A stretch of DNA of 64,000 bases from Pictodentalium vernedei (Eukaryota; Mollusca; Scaphopoda; Dentaliida; Dentaliidae), in NCBI GenBank assembly GCA_031216915.1, contig CM062297.1, positions 183,032,083 to 183,096,082 of the forward strand, written 5' to 3'. Below are positions 10,977 through 21,489 of this stretch, in pieces (the first letter of the stretch is position 1; every line of letters starts with the position of its first letter). The position numbers and the translations under genes were made by a program. Under the pieces are notes generated by a model that ran no database searches, had not been told where the DNA came from, and was given only the letters and a program-made list of their open reading frames with translations.

Positions 10977-11201
10977 TTTTTAGATTTTTCACATGTGCAG
11001 CAGACGATGTTTCAAATGAAGTGATGTTTAAATTACAAATCGGCTTATGATTTGAACTAAGATGGAGTGACCTCGACCTTTCTCTGATTTATTGATTATT
11101 TTTCCAGTGAAGTCATGCGGTACACAAGAGGTTTATTTACAGAACAGTTTATCATTAAAAGTTGCCTTGTTCATTTCACAATGTGGGTTTTAGATGGTAA
11201 C

Positions 11202-11288
11202 AAGGTATGAGGTTTGTGGCTTGGAGGTTATGTTTTACCTCGACGCTCCACATCTCATTTGAACATAACCTCTGAGCCACAAACTTCA
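11202..11288. repeat. Imperfect fold-back palindrome
   Basis: GAGGTTTGTGGCTTGGAGGT is mirrored by ACCTCTGAGCCACAAACTTC about 40 bp later. No protein is supported. Confidence 0.7.
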
Positions 11289-11465
11289 GACCATATTACT
11301 GTCAATTATTACTTTCCAAAGTGTGTTTTACTGGGATTTCCAGGTTTGATTATAAACGATATCTTCACTAGTGAATTATGCAATCAACAATTGGGTCATG
11401 TATCCGTGCGTGCAAACGAAGATGCTTTGCTGTGGGTGTAATGGGGACTTCATTGTTTTTTTTAA

Positions 11466-11706
11466 CCCTTTACCTAACATGAAAAGCAAACGACACTTGC
11501 AAAAAAATTCTTGAATAACTATTATTTTCATTTTTTCTCTCAAAAACATAGGTTATGACCCCTCATTGGAACGAGCTCAATGAGCACCTTTCAATGAGGG
11601 GTCATAACCTATGTTTTAGAGACAAAAAAAGAAAAAAAAATGAAAATTAATTGGCGATTTTTTAGAATAGTGCTGGCCGGTTTTGGCCGTTGCATTAGGT
11701 AAAAGG
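11466..11706. mobile_element. piggyBac-like MITE with TTAA on both sides
   Basis: The element starts CCCTTTACCTAAC and ends with the inverted TTAGGTAAAAGG, directly flanked by TTAA on each side (11462-11465 and 11707-11710). Inside is a long palindrome centred on GAGCTCAATGAGCAC, with ATGACCCCTCATTGG on both arms. TTAA targets and CCCTTT ends are the signature of the piggyBac superfamily. Relatives are at 12373, 18904, 42159 and about 56455. Confidence 0.8.
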
Positions 11707-11756
11707 TTAAATAATATAATTATTGTTAATAATGAAAAGTAATAAACAGAGTAATC

Positions 11757-11905
11757 ACTTGACTGGACTGGTTACGTGAAATAATTCATTTGAGGCGAGG
11801 GACTATATTGTAAAACACTTGGGCGCATTCGCACACTCATGTTTGTACAACGTCCCTCACCTCTCATGAATTATTTCATGTAACCAGTCCAGTCAAGCAA
11901 TTACT
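11757..11905. repeat. Fold-back element
   Basis: TTGACTGGACTGGTTACGTG on the left is mirrored by CATGTAACCAGTCCAGTCAA on the right, with a ~90-nt centre that itself contains partially mirrored GAGGCGAGGGAC / GTCCCTCACCTC. Confidence 0.8.
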
Positions 11906-12286
11906 CTCTATTTCATCACAATAACTTATAGTGTTGATGATGACAATGACAAGGATGATAATGGCATAGATGACATGATGAATATGATGGTTTCTACTGA
12001 AGAACATTTTTTAATTTTTCTGAACCATACAAGACATCACAAAAGTGTGTCTTACACAACATCTGTGTGTGTGTTTTAAAATCCATGAGCACTCTCTGTT
12101 TACATGTTACCACATGAAAATGTAACACCTGAATTCTCCAGCACAGATACAAATTTCATCACAATTCTTATGGTAAAAAATTAAGCTTTCTCTGTTGGCA
12201 TTTGTTAAACAATGTTGACATTCACATTAGAAATGGATATTATATGAACGTCTCAAAATATCATACATTTTCATTTAATTTTGTAG

Positions 12287-12318
12287 GTCAAGGTCTTTCA
12301 GTGGAACAGATTTCTGAG
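12287..12318 (+). CDS. Candidate host exon 1 (32 bp)
   Basis: A 32-bp microexon candidate between a TTTTGTAG acceptor and a GAG|gtttgt donor. In the frame that joins exon 2 in phase it encodes xQGLSVEQISE, which runs naturally into KVTQDVMEEY. It is the least certain exon because of its size; only phase compatibility with exon 2 and good splice sites support it. No earlier exon was recognised. Confidence 0.5.
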
Positions 12319-12372
12319 GTTTGTTTTAGTCTTTTTAATCAAAATTGACTGTATTTATTACATGTTTTCAAA

Positions 12373-12611
12373 CCTTTACCTCACACAACTTGTAGACAAG
12401 ATTTACCGAAAAATTTCTTGCATAATTAAAAATTATGATTTTTTGCCTCCAAAATATAGTTCACGACCCTCATTGAAGTGATAACGATGAGCTTGTTCCA
12501 ATGGGGATCATAAGCTTGTTTTGGAGACCAAAATTTTAAAAATATTAAAATTTGAATGCTGAGTTTTGTGAACAGTGATGACCAGATGTCGACATTACAT
12601 CAGGTAAAAGG
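12373..12611. mobile_element. piggyBac-like MITE, decayed left end
   Basis: Same family as 11466-11706: the left side reads TCAAACCTTTACCTC and the right side GGTAAAAGGTTAA, with the internal CATTGAAGTG...GAGCTTGTTCCAATG fold-back. The left TTAA has mutated to TCAA, so this copy is older. It lies 55 bp downstream of candidate exon 1. Confidence 0.7.
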
Positions 12612-12615
12612 TTAA

Positions 12616-14085
12616 ATCATGTACTATCCATTTACACAGCAGCAACAATGGCACATCCAGAATTTGGGATTTCAATCATGGATGGTGACAATATGGGGGC
12701 AAGTTTATCCATATCTTCGATGGAAGCCAGTTTATAATGCCTTTTACAACAGGAGAGCTACACAGGCACTCTACCTTTATGCATGGGGTACAGTATTATC
12801 TGTGATAACACACAGGCATTCACTACCTCACAATCTCAGATAATACAGTGTCTCCCGATCCTTGTGATTGTACAAAAAATGGGGGTATGCCCCAGGCATC
12901 CCCCCCCCCCCCCAATCCACCCATGAGCAATCTTGTAAAGGTGTAGGTTATGTGTGCCCGAATATTTTTACAATGATTTTTTGACTGATGTAGATAATGA
13001 CATATGCACTGTCTTATACACAAAATCCAGGCCCACTGGATCTTCTATGACATGGGGTATATAACTTGATCATGAGGTTTCCTGGTGTAACACTTAACTG
13101 GTAGAGTGTTAGATTATTTTGGGAAGTCAGAATGTGTTCATCATGCAGGCACTCTCCTGTAAACTGTAACAGAACAAATCCATAGCAACAAAATATTACT
13201 TAATGTCCAGCTGGATATCATGCACATGTTAAAAATATAATGTTTTTGTGACAGCAATTCTGTTTCCTGAAGCCCAAATTTGGGCTTGCAGCATTTAATT
13301 ATAGAGTGCTAAAGTAATTTTGGTTGTTATAATTGGAGAGTGCTTGTGCACTCTCCAATATATTGTGATAAAGCCGATTCATGTGAACAAAAAATGTTTA
13401 CTTCTTAGAGAATACAAAGCACCTCCACAAACTATAAAGCCTTTTAATTGATACACCAGCACTTCTTCAGAATGAAAATATGGCCTTTTAAATACCGGTA
13501 CTCAACCAGTAAAGGATTACCAGAAGAAAATAAGATGTGTGGGAAAATAACATTTGTTCATATAACAGAGAAATAAAAATGAGTCCCATCCATACGTACA
13601 TCTGCCTATCTGCAAATTGAACCTAGGAATAACTCCTTGCATACTGCTGGCGGATATTCCTGCCTGGACAGGAAATTTCTTGCTAAATAAGTAAAATTTA
13701 TGGATATTTAACCAAATTGTCCCCTGTAAATTGTATAGACTTGTTGCCCAATGATTTCTCAAATCAAAGTTTCATGAATTTTCCATCAAATCTAGTCATG
13801 GCTGCTGGCAAACAGCCATGACTCGATGTGATGAAAAATATTTAAAAAATACTTAGCGGGTTAAGATATAAACCTCCCTATCAGTACACATTGGTACACA
13901 GTGTTGTATCACTGTTGTATCAGAGCTGCAATTTCTACTCTGATACAACATTGTGTACATATATAAATAAACAATTATTTTTAAGGTTGAACACTGTATC
14001 AAATATATATCAATGAATGTTACTCCAGTTCACGAGGACTTTATTTGTTCTTATCTACAGATCTGAGCATTGTACAACTAAAATA
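12616..14085. other. Intron 1, 5' part; no gene seen
   Basis: No supported exon. It contains a C-run (12901-12914), a small hairpin with arms GGAGAGTGC / GCACTCTCC (13337-13358), and an imperfect palindrome around AGTCATGGCTG...CAGCCATGACT (13793-13824). Another weak inverted repeat of TGATACAACA-like sequence lies near 13905-13950. Confidence 0.55.
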
Positions 14086-14620
14086 CAGTAGATCCCACTA
14101 AATTGTATAATCTGTATAGAATAGCTCTATTAATTGCCAATAATTGTCAGAACTCAAACCATTTATTATACCTTCTGTAAAATTTGACCTATTAATTGCA
14201 TGCAAGTTAATGAGTAAACTGCTGTTAATTGAATAAAATCCCTGTAGTAACCTTGGGAAGTGAAGCAGTTCTTGTTTACTATGGTAGACCAGCTTTGTTT
14301 TACTGATAAAATAGGACCCGGTCACCAATGCGTGGGGTGAAGGTCCTCTACAATTTGTAACATGGTATAAACGATTAGCTGGACTTGACTTTATATCTAT
14401 GTAGTCAGAATTAGCCATTGTGTAGAAATATGTTACCTTAAACACCAATAAATATTTAAATAAATAATTGAATAAAAATCAAAAAGTTACTCTGACAACT
14501 ACTAGATTTCCCAGGTTTTAAGACCTATTCAGGAATCAAATATAAGCATTTAGTCTATTAAATCTTGTTTGACAGAACTCCATAAGCTCTGTAAAACAGA
14601 TATAATAGAATAATTAATCA
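14086..14620 (+). mobile_element. pogo/mariner-like MITE, interrupted by a SINE tail
   Basis: The left end TA|CAGTAGATCCCACTAAATTG matches the family at 35443, 39924 and 41286. The internal TTAATTGAATA phrases and the central ATCTTGTTTGACAGA palindrome (about 14560-14610) are present. The middle is broken by foreign sequence ending in a SINE tail (AATTAGCCATTGTG ... ACACCAATAAAT, about 14405-14465). The right terminus is not clear. Confidence 0.65.
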
Positions 14621-14621
14621 G

Positions 14622-15949
14622 TTGACCATTAGAATGATGATCGGATTGTAAGAAAAATCTATCACCATTATGTTTATGTACTAAATGTATCACTTGTTTC
14701 TAAGGCCATATCTCAACAAATCAAAGATTGTCACATCTGGCTGACAAAACATGCAGGATTTGGAAGTTAATTTTTGCTGTGTTGTTTTATCATAGGCTAT
14801 ACCTCGTTTGCATATTTTACAATTGACGTAACCCCCCACATAACCTAAACGACATTTTCATGCTGTTTCCACACCTTTGCTTGAAAATCAGACTTCGGAA
14901 AAGTCATGGGAGGTCCTCGATTCAAAATTTGTACTTATAAGCTGTGTTAATTATCAGCTGTTGTTTTGTGTTGTAAAATGCAATTTGAGTTTCTAAATAT
15001 TATTACCACTTTAGCAGGCATTCCTAAGGCAATTATCCCTAATTTCTTGGGCATTAATATGCAATAAATGCTCAGGTAATCACATGACGTGCTGGGCTTC
15101 TAATGGTATCTCCTTTCCATTAGCCCCTGGTGTCCTGACAGGTCATGTGACCGAATTACCTCCCTTTCTGAATGTTCTGTTTCCACTTTGTAACTTTGGA
15201 TGCTGCGCGAGGTAAACAAATCTCAAAGCAGTCTTTTTTGGAGATTACACTAATTATAACCTATCTACTGGAACACAAGAAACCAAATAATGATACAAGG
15301 TCAGTATAGATATGTTTCATCCTGTTTTTTAAAGCTGCTTCGGTTTTTTCGTACTCTGTTTTCAAAAAACTTTACAAAGTAAATGACAACGACTCATGAA
15401 TTTTCAAACTCTTTTAACTTAATTGTTCATTTTCTATTCACATTGAAATGTCAGTATATTTCTTGATTAAAGGACAAGTATGTTGAATAATTCTCAGGAT
15501 TTGATTAAATTATTGACTTGGAGTTATTTTGAGATTCCTCGAATGTCCTCTTCTATTAGTGGTGATAATAGTAATAACATGACTTTCTTCGGCATTACAG
15601 TTCTATTAGCGGCCTGCCATCATCATTTCTGTTGGGCTGCTAATGAACCGTAATATCCTTGAAAAAAATCATGTTATTGTTATAATACCTGAACCTGACA
15701 CTCTCTCTTGGCCTTAAAAATTGTAGAACTTATTTCTCTCAGAAGTGTATTTAAAGACTTAGACTTTGTAATGTTCTTAGGAGTGGTAAAGAGCACATGA
15801 CTCTTGCTGGTGTATTACATTTTCACTACTTTTAAAAAAAATATTATTCTTCATCAAGTAGTGACTTGTTCACCGAAATGTTTTGGAATGATGTTTGAAA
15901 ATTTTGGGTTGTAAAGTGGTACCAAATTTGTTTTTATTATGTTTTACAG
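14622..15949. other. Intron 1, 3' part; fold-backs, no gene seen
   Basis: An inverted repeat at about 15075-15165 pairs GGTAATCACATGAC with GTCATGTGACCGAATTACC. A second at about 15540-15690 pairs TAATAACATGA with TCATGTTATTG and includes ATTAGYGG phrases. Both look like decayed MITEs. Nothing else is recognised. Confidence 0.55.
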
Positions 15950-16043
15950 AAAGTTACACAGGATGTTATGGAAGAATATCTTAAAAGAATTTTCAGTTGT
16001 ATATTGAACAATGCAGAGTTGGAGAATTTACAGCCTGGCATTG
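15950..16043 (+). CDS. Host gene exon 2
   Basis: A TTTTACAG acceptor precedes and a G|gtactt donor follows. The 94-bp exon encodes KVTQDVMEEYLKRIFSCILN followed by NAELENLQPGI and one leftover base, so the intron is phase 1. The leftover G joins GA of exon 3 to make a Gly, giving PGIGNV. The sequence is predicted helical and charged. Length modulo 3 and phase fit both neighbours. Confidence 0.72.
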
Positions 16044-16154
16044 GTACTTATATCTTTTATACAAATAATCATAAAAACCTGTTGTTCAGGGAACCCGTTA
16101 AGAGCCTGGACAAGTGTCCTAACTTCCCACCAACCCACAGCTTCTATATGTCCA

Positions 16155-16240
16155 GTGGCTTGGCAGTGATTTCTAGTCAAGTCTTGGCTACCTTAGCAGG
16201 CAGCCAAGACTTGTCTAAAAAACACTGCCTACCTAATTTG
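16155..16240. repeat. Fold-back fragment
   Basis: AGTCAAGTCTTGGCTACC is mirrored by GGCAGCCAAGACTTG, flanked by GGCAGTG / CACTGCC. A related fragment is at 60085-60150 (GCAGCCAAGACATG). Confidence 0.65.
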
Positions 16241-16429
16241 TCAGTTGTCAACAGGACCTCCACATGATGGCATGTTAAGGGCACCTGTTCTGAGGTTGTA
16301 AAAGTTAGAAATAGGCCGTTAAAAATTAAAAGGACATTATTTGCATTTTATCCTCAGAGATTTTCAAGTGTTAAAATGTAACTTGTCATTTCTTTTGCAC
16401 TTGATTAAAGGGCAGATGAGGTCTTCTTT

Positions 16430-18260
16430 TTGGCTTGCCTGACTGAATGTCAGTGTGAGCTATACTGATCACTCTCTGTCTGATGTCATCCGTCATAAAG
16501 ATTGTATTTGAGGCATCTCCTCCTAAACTGCTTTCCCAATTCCAATAAAATTTCATGAGAATGATAACTGGTGAGTGGCAATTCAGTTCTGTTTAAATCA
16601 GTGTGCCCTCTTCCACACAGAGAGGGGGTTGTAGAAAATTGTCCAAAATTCAATAAAAATCTTCTTCTCATGATCCGAAGGATGGAATAAGTTGATATTT
16701 AGTATCTTGCTTACTTTTGAGGTGAGGACTAAAGTTTGTTCAAGAGATGTTTGAGGGAAAATGATTTCAGTTCTGGGAGGAGGCCACACAAAATTTATAT
16801 TTTCAAAACCGCTGTGACAATTTGAACCAAATTTTGTAGGCGGTTTTATTGGGTCATAAGTGGGAACTCTGGGAGGTAAAAAATTGTCAAACTCCTACAT
16901 TTCTAAAACTGCATGGAACTGAGAACTTTTGTGTTTGCTGGTACCAATAGAATCGATTGGGCAATAAAAAACTGCAAAAAAAAACTGCAAACAGTTGTGT
17001 CATATGGTACCATATGGGAGAATTAAAAAACTGCTGAGTCTGCATATTTTCAAAAATTAAAAAGAATGGTTTTATCCAGAACCACCAGTCAGAATCTTTT
17101 GATATTTGATATACACCATTAGAGGGATCAGATGTAAGTTTGTTCAAATCAAGTGCCTGAGTTCATATTTGGGCTCCATACAAGAGCCTAAATTTCATCT
17201 TGGAGAAAGGGCTGAGTCAGGCTGAATTTAAAAAAATCTTCCTATGCAGAACTACTAAACAGATTTTTTGATATTTGATATGCAACTTCCTTGGGGAGAG
17301 GGGCGGGGTGGGGGGGTGGGGAATATTCATCATGTTCAAATAAAGTCCCTCAGTTCATATTTGGGTTCCATACAGGAGCACAAAGTTTAATTTAGTGCAG
17401 TATTCCTTAAAAAGTTTCTTTTCCAGATCCACTAGTCAAAAATATTTTCTGTTTGGTATGCCGCATCCTTGAGGGTGGGTGAGGAATTCAACTTGTTCAA
17501 ATCAAGTCCCTTGCTTTATATTTGGGCTCCCAAACTTAACTTTGTGCAATATGAGGAACATTCTTTAAAAATCTTCTACAGATCTAGGAGTCAGAATCTT
17601 TTGATATTTGGTATGCTGCATCCTTCTGGGGGTCAGATTCAAGTTTTCTCAAATCAAGTAGTCCCTGGGTTCATTTTTTGCCTCCATACAGGAGCCCAAA
17701 TTTGAACTTGGTGGAAAATGAGATATATTCTTTAAAAACCTTCTTCTTCTGACCCACTGGTCAGAATCTTTCGATATTTGGTATTCAGCATCCTTATGGG
17801 TGTAGATTCAAGTTTGTTCAAATCAAGTTCCCGGTTTCATACATGGGCTCACTGTGAGAGCTCAAATTATTACTTTATATAATATGAAGTAAATTCTTTT
17901 AAAATTTTCCTCCTCATATCTTCTTGTCAGAATATTTTGATATTTGGTGTACAGCATCAATAGTTGATATTTTGTATACAACATCATTGTAGGGTCAGAT
18001 TCTAGTGTGTTTAAATCAAGTCCCTGAGTTCATATTTGGGCACCCTATAGTAGGCCAAATTTTGACTTGGTACAATATGAGGAAAATTCTTTAAATTCTT
18101 GTTTTCAGGCCCAGAGTTTTTTGGTATTTAGCATCCTTAGTGGGGGCAGATTCAAGTTTGTTAAAATTAAGTTCCTTCCAAACTTACCTACAGTCATTTT
18201 GACCAGTTTAACTTTATTACTCTGTATATTGTGGAAAATGGTAATTTCCTCTTCATTTCA
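16430..18260 (+). repeat. Dispersed repeat with ~170-bp tandem units (family T), longest copy
   Basis: The head resembles 8180-8480 (CTCCTAAACTGCT, CAGTGTGC, GATCCGA.GGATGGAAT). From about 17050, units recur about every 170 bp containing CCACTAGTCAGAATCTTTTG, GGTATGCAGCATCC-like text and TTGTTCAAATCAAGTCCC. About seven units are visible. It lies wholly within intron 2. The class is undetermined. Confidence 0.75.
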
Positions 18261-18438
18261 ATAATGTGTAATAATGCATTTTCTATGTGGGAACACTGCG
18301 ATGTTTGGCAGAGTTTGTTCTCTCAAACCGCCGCCCCAGTCAGTGAAAAAGAAGTAAATGATAAGTGATTAATTATTTTTAAAAAATCCTTAATCTCTTT
18401 GAATCAATGGGCCTTTGTCAGGTGAGCCCTTCAAGCAC

Positions 18439-18458
18439 TTGGGGGGGGGGGGGGGGGG
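18439..18458 (+). repeat. Poly-G tract
   Basis: A run of 20 G followed by TAGGGGGGTGG. It occurs in intron 2 between family T and a SINE. Length is likely polymorphic. Confidence 0.9.
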
Positions 18459-18514
18459 GTAGGGGGGTGGAGCTCTTGTTTTTAGAGATATTTTTTGAGG
18501 GGGAAGCTGTTTGA

Positions 18515-18868
18515 TTCTAATTGTGTACGTTATTGGTCTTCAAACTGAAAGGTTCATCATTTGAACCCCACCAGGGGTAACTGTGTTTTGTACTTGGGCA
18601 AGGCACTTAATCTTGATTGCTCACATGGGGGTATGGTGGTACTGTGTAGTAAGGTGTACTGCACGTCGATGGTGCACTTGTCTTCAACCATTTCTAACCC
18701 TGCTTGTGTGGAGTTAGTACGTTGGGGAGTCTGACAGATGCTTGCCACTGCTCGGTGATTCTCTTCGGGGACTCTGGCTTCCTCCACCCATAAAACTGTC
18801 CAACACCAGCTTACCCTGGCTGTTGAAAGTGTTGTTAAACCCCAATAACCCAACAATAAACAAATGAA
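18515..18868 (+). mobile_element. SINE, degenerate tRNA-like head, tail type 1
   Basis: The head keeps a B-box-like GTTCATCATTTGAACCCC. The body carries GGGCAAGGCACTTAATCTTG, TGCACGTCGATGGTGCAC and CTAACCCTGCTTGTGTGGAG, shared by all SINEs in this window. The 3' end is GTTGTTAAACCCCAATAA, the tail type 1 also seen at 21030 and 35093. Confidence 0.78.
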
Positions 18869-18903
18869 ATTTTGGAAAGACTGTGAATATGATTTCCATT
18901 TAA

Positions 18904-19270
18904 CCCTTTACCGTACACGAAAGGCAGGCAACACTTGCAAACAAGATTCTTGAATATCTGAAAAAAATTTCATTTTTGGTCTCAAAAAATTAGCTTATGC
19001 AGGGGCAGAATTTTGAAAAAATTGCAATAATCAAAATGACATGATGTCCATTCTATTCTACAGTTAGAAATGAATTTCTCTGATTCTCACAAAATTCTCC
19101 TCCTGCTTATGACCCCTCATTGGAATGAGCTCATTGATTTTGAGCTCACTCTGATGATGGGTCATAAGTTATGTTTTGAGACAAAAAAGGAAAAAAAATT
19201 GTGAAAATTGAATTGTGATTTTTGTGAACAGCACTGGCTGGTTTTGGTCATTATGTTGGGTGAGGGGTTT
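18904..19270. mobile_element. piggyBac-like MITE with internal insertion
   Basis: The left end TTAA|CCCTTTACCGTACACG and the internal ATGACCCCTCATTGGAATG fold-back match 11466-11706. About 120 bp of extra sequence lies within the left arm, and the right end (GGGTGAGGGGTTTAG) is decayed. It ends about 90 bp before exon 3. Confidence 0.65.
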
Positions 19271-19357
19271 AGTGTAGGTTAATATAATCACCTTGTGAGA
19301 ATGTATAAGAATAAGACTATTAGATAGTAGAGCTAACAAACTTATTGAAATTTTCAG

Positions 19358-19449
19358 GAAATGTTCTTGTGTCACAGGCAAAAGCAGTATTAGCAATGCA
19401 GCAAGCAGTACAGAATATTCAAATAAAGATGCAGATTCACAAAGAAAAG
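19358..19449 (+). CDS. Host gene exon 3
   Basis: Acceptor AAATTTTCAG, donor AAG|gtagac. The 92-bp exon completes a Gly codon with the last base of exon 2, then reads NVLVSQAKAVLAMQQAVQN and IQIKMQIHKEK, ending in phase 0. The Ala/Gln/Lys-rich stretch is strongly helix-prone and may form a short coiled coil. An antisense SINE begins only 28 bp after the donor. Confidence 0.75.
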
Positions 19450-19477
19450 GTAGACCAGTTTTTATATTATAGATGAT

Positions 19478-19855
19478 TATTTATTTATTTATTTATTGGT
19501 GTTTAAGGTCACATACTTATGCACAATGGCTAATCATGACCGTGACAGTTTTATGGGTGGAGGAAGCCGGAGTACCTGGAGAGAACCAGCGAGCAACGAC
19601 TAGCAGCTGCCAGCTCCCCAACATCATAATTCCGCACTGCCGCACAGGCAGGGTAAGATTGGTTGAAGACATGTGCACCATCGACGTGCAGTACACCTTA
19701 GTACACGGCATCATCGTGCCCCCATGTGGCCAATCGGGGTTAAGTGCCTTGCCCAAGGACACAACACGGGAGTCTGAATCGATCGCTCAGACGGTCACCC
19801 ATCCCAGGACGAACCTGGCTCGCCGTTGCTTAGCTTTGGTGATCTGACGAGAACC
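19478..19855 (-). mobile_element. SINE with 5S rRNA-derived head (SINE3-like), tail type 2
   Basis: Read on the - strand, the head contains CTCGTCAGATC, AGCTAAGCAACGG, GAGCCAGGTTCGTC and GGATGGGTGACCG, which follow the 5S rRNA internal promoter region in order. The body (GGGCAAGGCACTTAACC, TGCACGTCGATGGTGCAC) and tail (CATTGTGCATAAGTATGTG, CACCAATAAATAAAT) are the same as in tRNA-headed copies such as 55369-55729. A 5S head makes this a SINE3-type element. Confidence 0.85.
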
Positions 19856-21029
19856 ATTATAGATGATACATTGATCGAATACATTTCACAGGGCTATACA
19901 GGGCTCTGGAAGTGCTTACAAGTGCTTGAATTACAAATCTGAAATTCAAGGCCCTTGAATGTGCTTGAAAATCAGACTTTCTTGGAAAAAGCCAGGGAAA
20001 GACCTTGAAAAATATATTCAAGTAGGGCCTATTAATAAAAATTTTCTATTCTCGGGCAATTTTTCCTCAATGTTATAATGAGAGAGGAAGGCTTTTGTTT
20101 ATCCAGAAAACATTTGGAATTATTTACTTAACTCCCTTCACTATTCTGTAGAAAACCCCCCCAATGTTTTCAGCAGTGAAAATTTCTCATACTGCAGTAG
20201 GAAATTTAACCAACTATATCTTGTTTGACAGAGCTCACTGAGAGCCTTGTCAAACAAGATACAATTGGTTAACTTTTTAGTCCTACAAGTGCAAAATAGC
20301 ATTAGTGAAGAGCTTTCCATGTATAAAAACACTGTTGAGGCAGGTTTCAATGATGAGGAAGATGCTTGAAAAATGAGTTTTTTTTTATTTAATAGCCCAC
20401 TTGTGTGGCTCATTTTGTTCAAAATGTGTACTTACAGCTGTGTTTTTCTGTTATGGAAATTGCATTTCATTTTTTGCTCTTTGAAATAATACCTACACCC
20501 ATCAGTCAGATTATTGGTTTAAAGCATGTTTAAAGTCTTAACCCAGGTCCATCTAAAAAAAGATAAAGGCCTATTGAAAGCACAGAAAGTAATTGCAATT
20601 AAATCAAACTCACCGGATGAGATGAGAGTAACATTTTGTTTATATTTGCTGAAAATTTGTCAATAATTTATAGTTTTCAACAAGAAATTTGACTTTTAAT
20701 TTGGAATTCTTGAAAACCAGCTACAGCAAAACCCAATTTTAAAATCCTGAAAACAAATCAACCAAAATTATAATAATGCATTTATCTAAGGCACATTGCT
20801 GAAAAATGTATTTAAAAATCACAGAAATGTATTTTAAAATGGGCAAAGTAAATAGTAAATTACCTACATGTTGTCTTACAAATGATACAGAAGGACATCC
20901 TTAAAATACCAAGACCGTTAAACAACACACATTTAGGGAGTCATTGATACTTGTTGGTTTGGCTAAACAATAAAAAAACATACATAATTCCAGCAGAATT
21001 GATTACCACTTGCTGCCCAGCAATGGAAA
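19856..21029. other. Intron 3 segment; no gene seen
   Basis: Mostly unique AT-rich sequence. At 20205-20275 there is a palindrome of the pogo-like MITE centre: ATCTTGTTTGACAGAGCTC against GCCTTGTCAAACAAGAT, flanked by TTTAACCAA/TTGGTTAA. No exon-like segment with good splice sites was identified. Confidence 0.55.
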
Positions 21030-21370
21030 GGTCAGGGTGTGGCTCAGTGCTTACGGCATTGGATTTCAAACTGAAAGGTCCACTGTTTGATCCCTGCCAG
21101 GGGCGACTGTGGTGTGCCCTTGGACAAGGCACTTCATCCTGATTGCCCATGTGGGGGCACAGTCGCGCCATGTACTAAGGCATACTCCATGCCAATGGTG
21201 TACTTGTCTTCAACCACTGCTAACCCTGCTTGTGCTGGGGAGTTGGACAGTTGCCTGCTGTTGATCGGAAGTTCTCTCCAGGTACTCTGGCCTCCTCCAC
21301 CCACAAAATTGTCTGACATGAGCTGACCTTGACTGTCAAAAATTTCTTTAAACCCCAATAAATAAATAAT
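21030..21370 (+). mobile_element. SINE with tRNA-like head, tail type 1
   Basis: A-box-like TGGCTCAGTGC and B-box-like TGTTTGATCCC lie about 45 bp apart. The shared SINE body follows (GGACAAGGCACTTCATCCTG, GTGTACTTGTCTTCAACCAC), and the tail is TTTAAACCCCAATAAATAA. Same tail class as 18515 and 35093. Confidence 0.82.
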
Positions 21371-21489
21371 GGAAAAAAGTTTTCCTTCCAAATTTGAGAC
21401 TACAAATGACAATCTGATTATCCAACAGAGGTTGAATTTTTTTCCATCTTATACTCTGTACCACTCCTATAAAATTGGTTAACCGTCAT

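Noticed and set aside
14098-14448. Minus-strand protein of 116 residues
   Set aside because: It lies across a pogo-like MITE and a SINE tail; similar open frames do not recur in the other copies.
19780-19855. A genuine 5S rRNA gene or pseudogene
   Set aside because: Only the internal promoter part is present and it is fused to the common SINE body and tail, so it is the head of a SINE.
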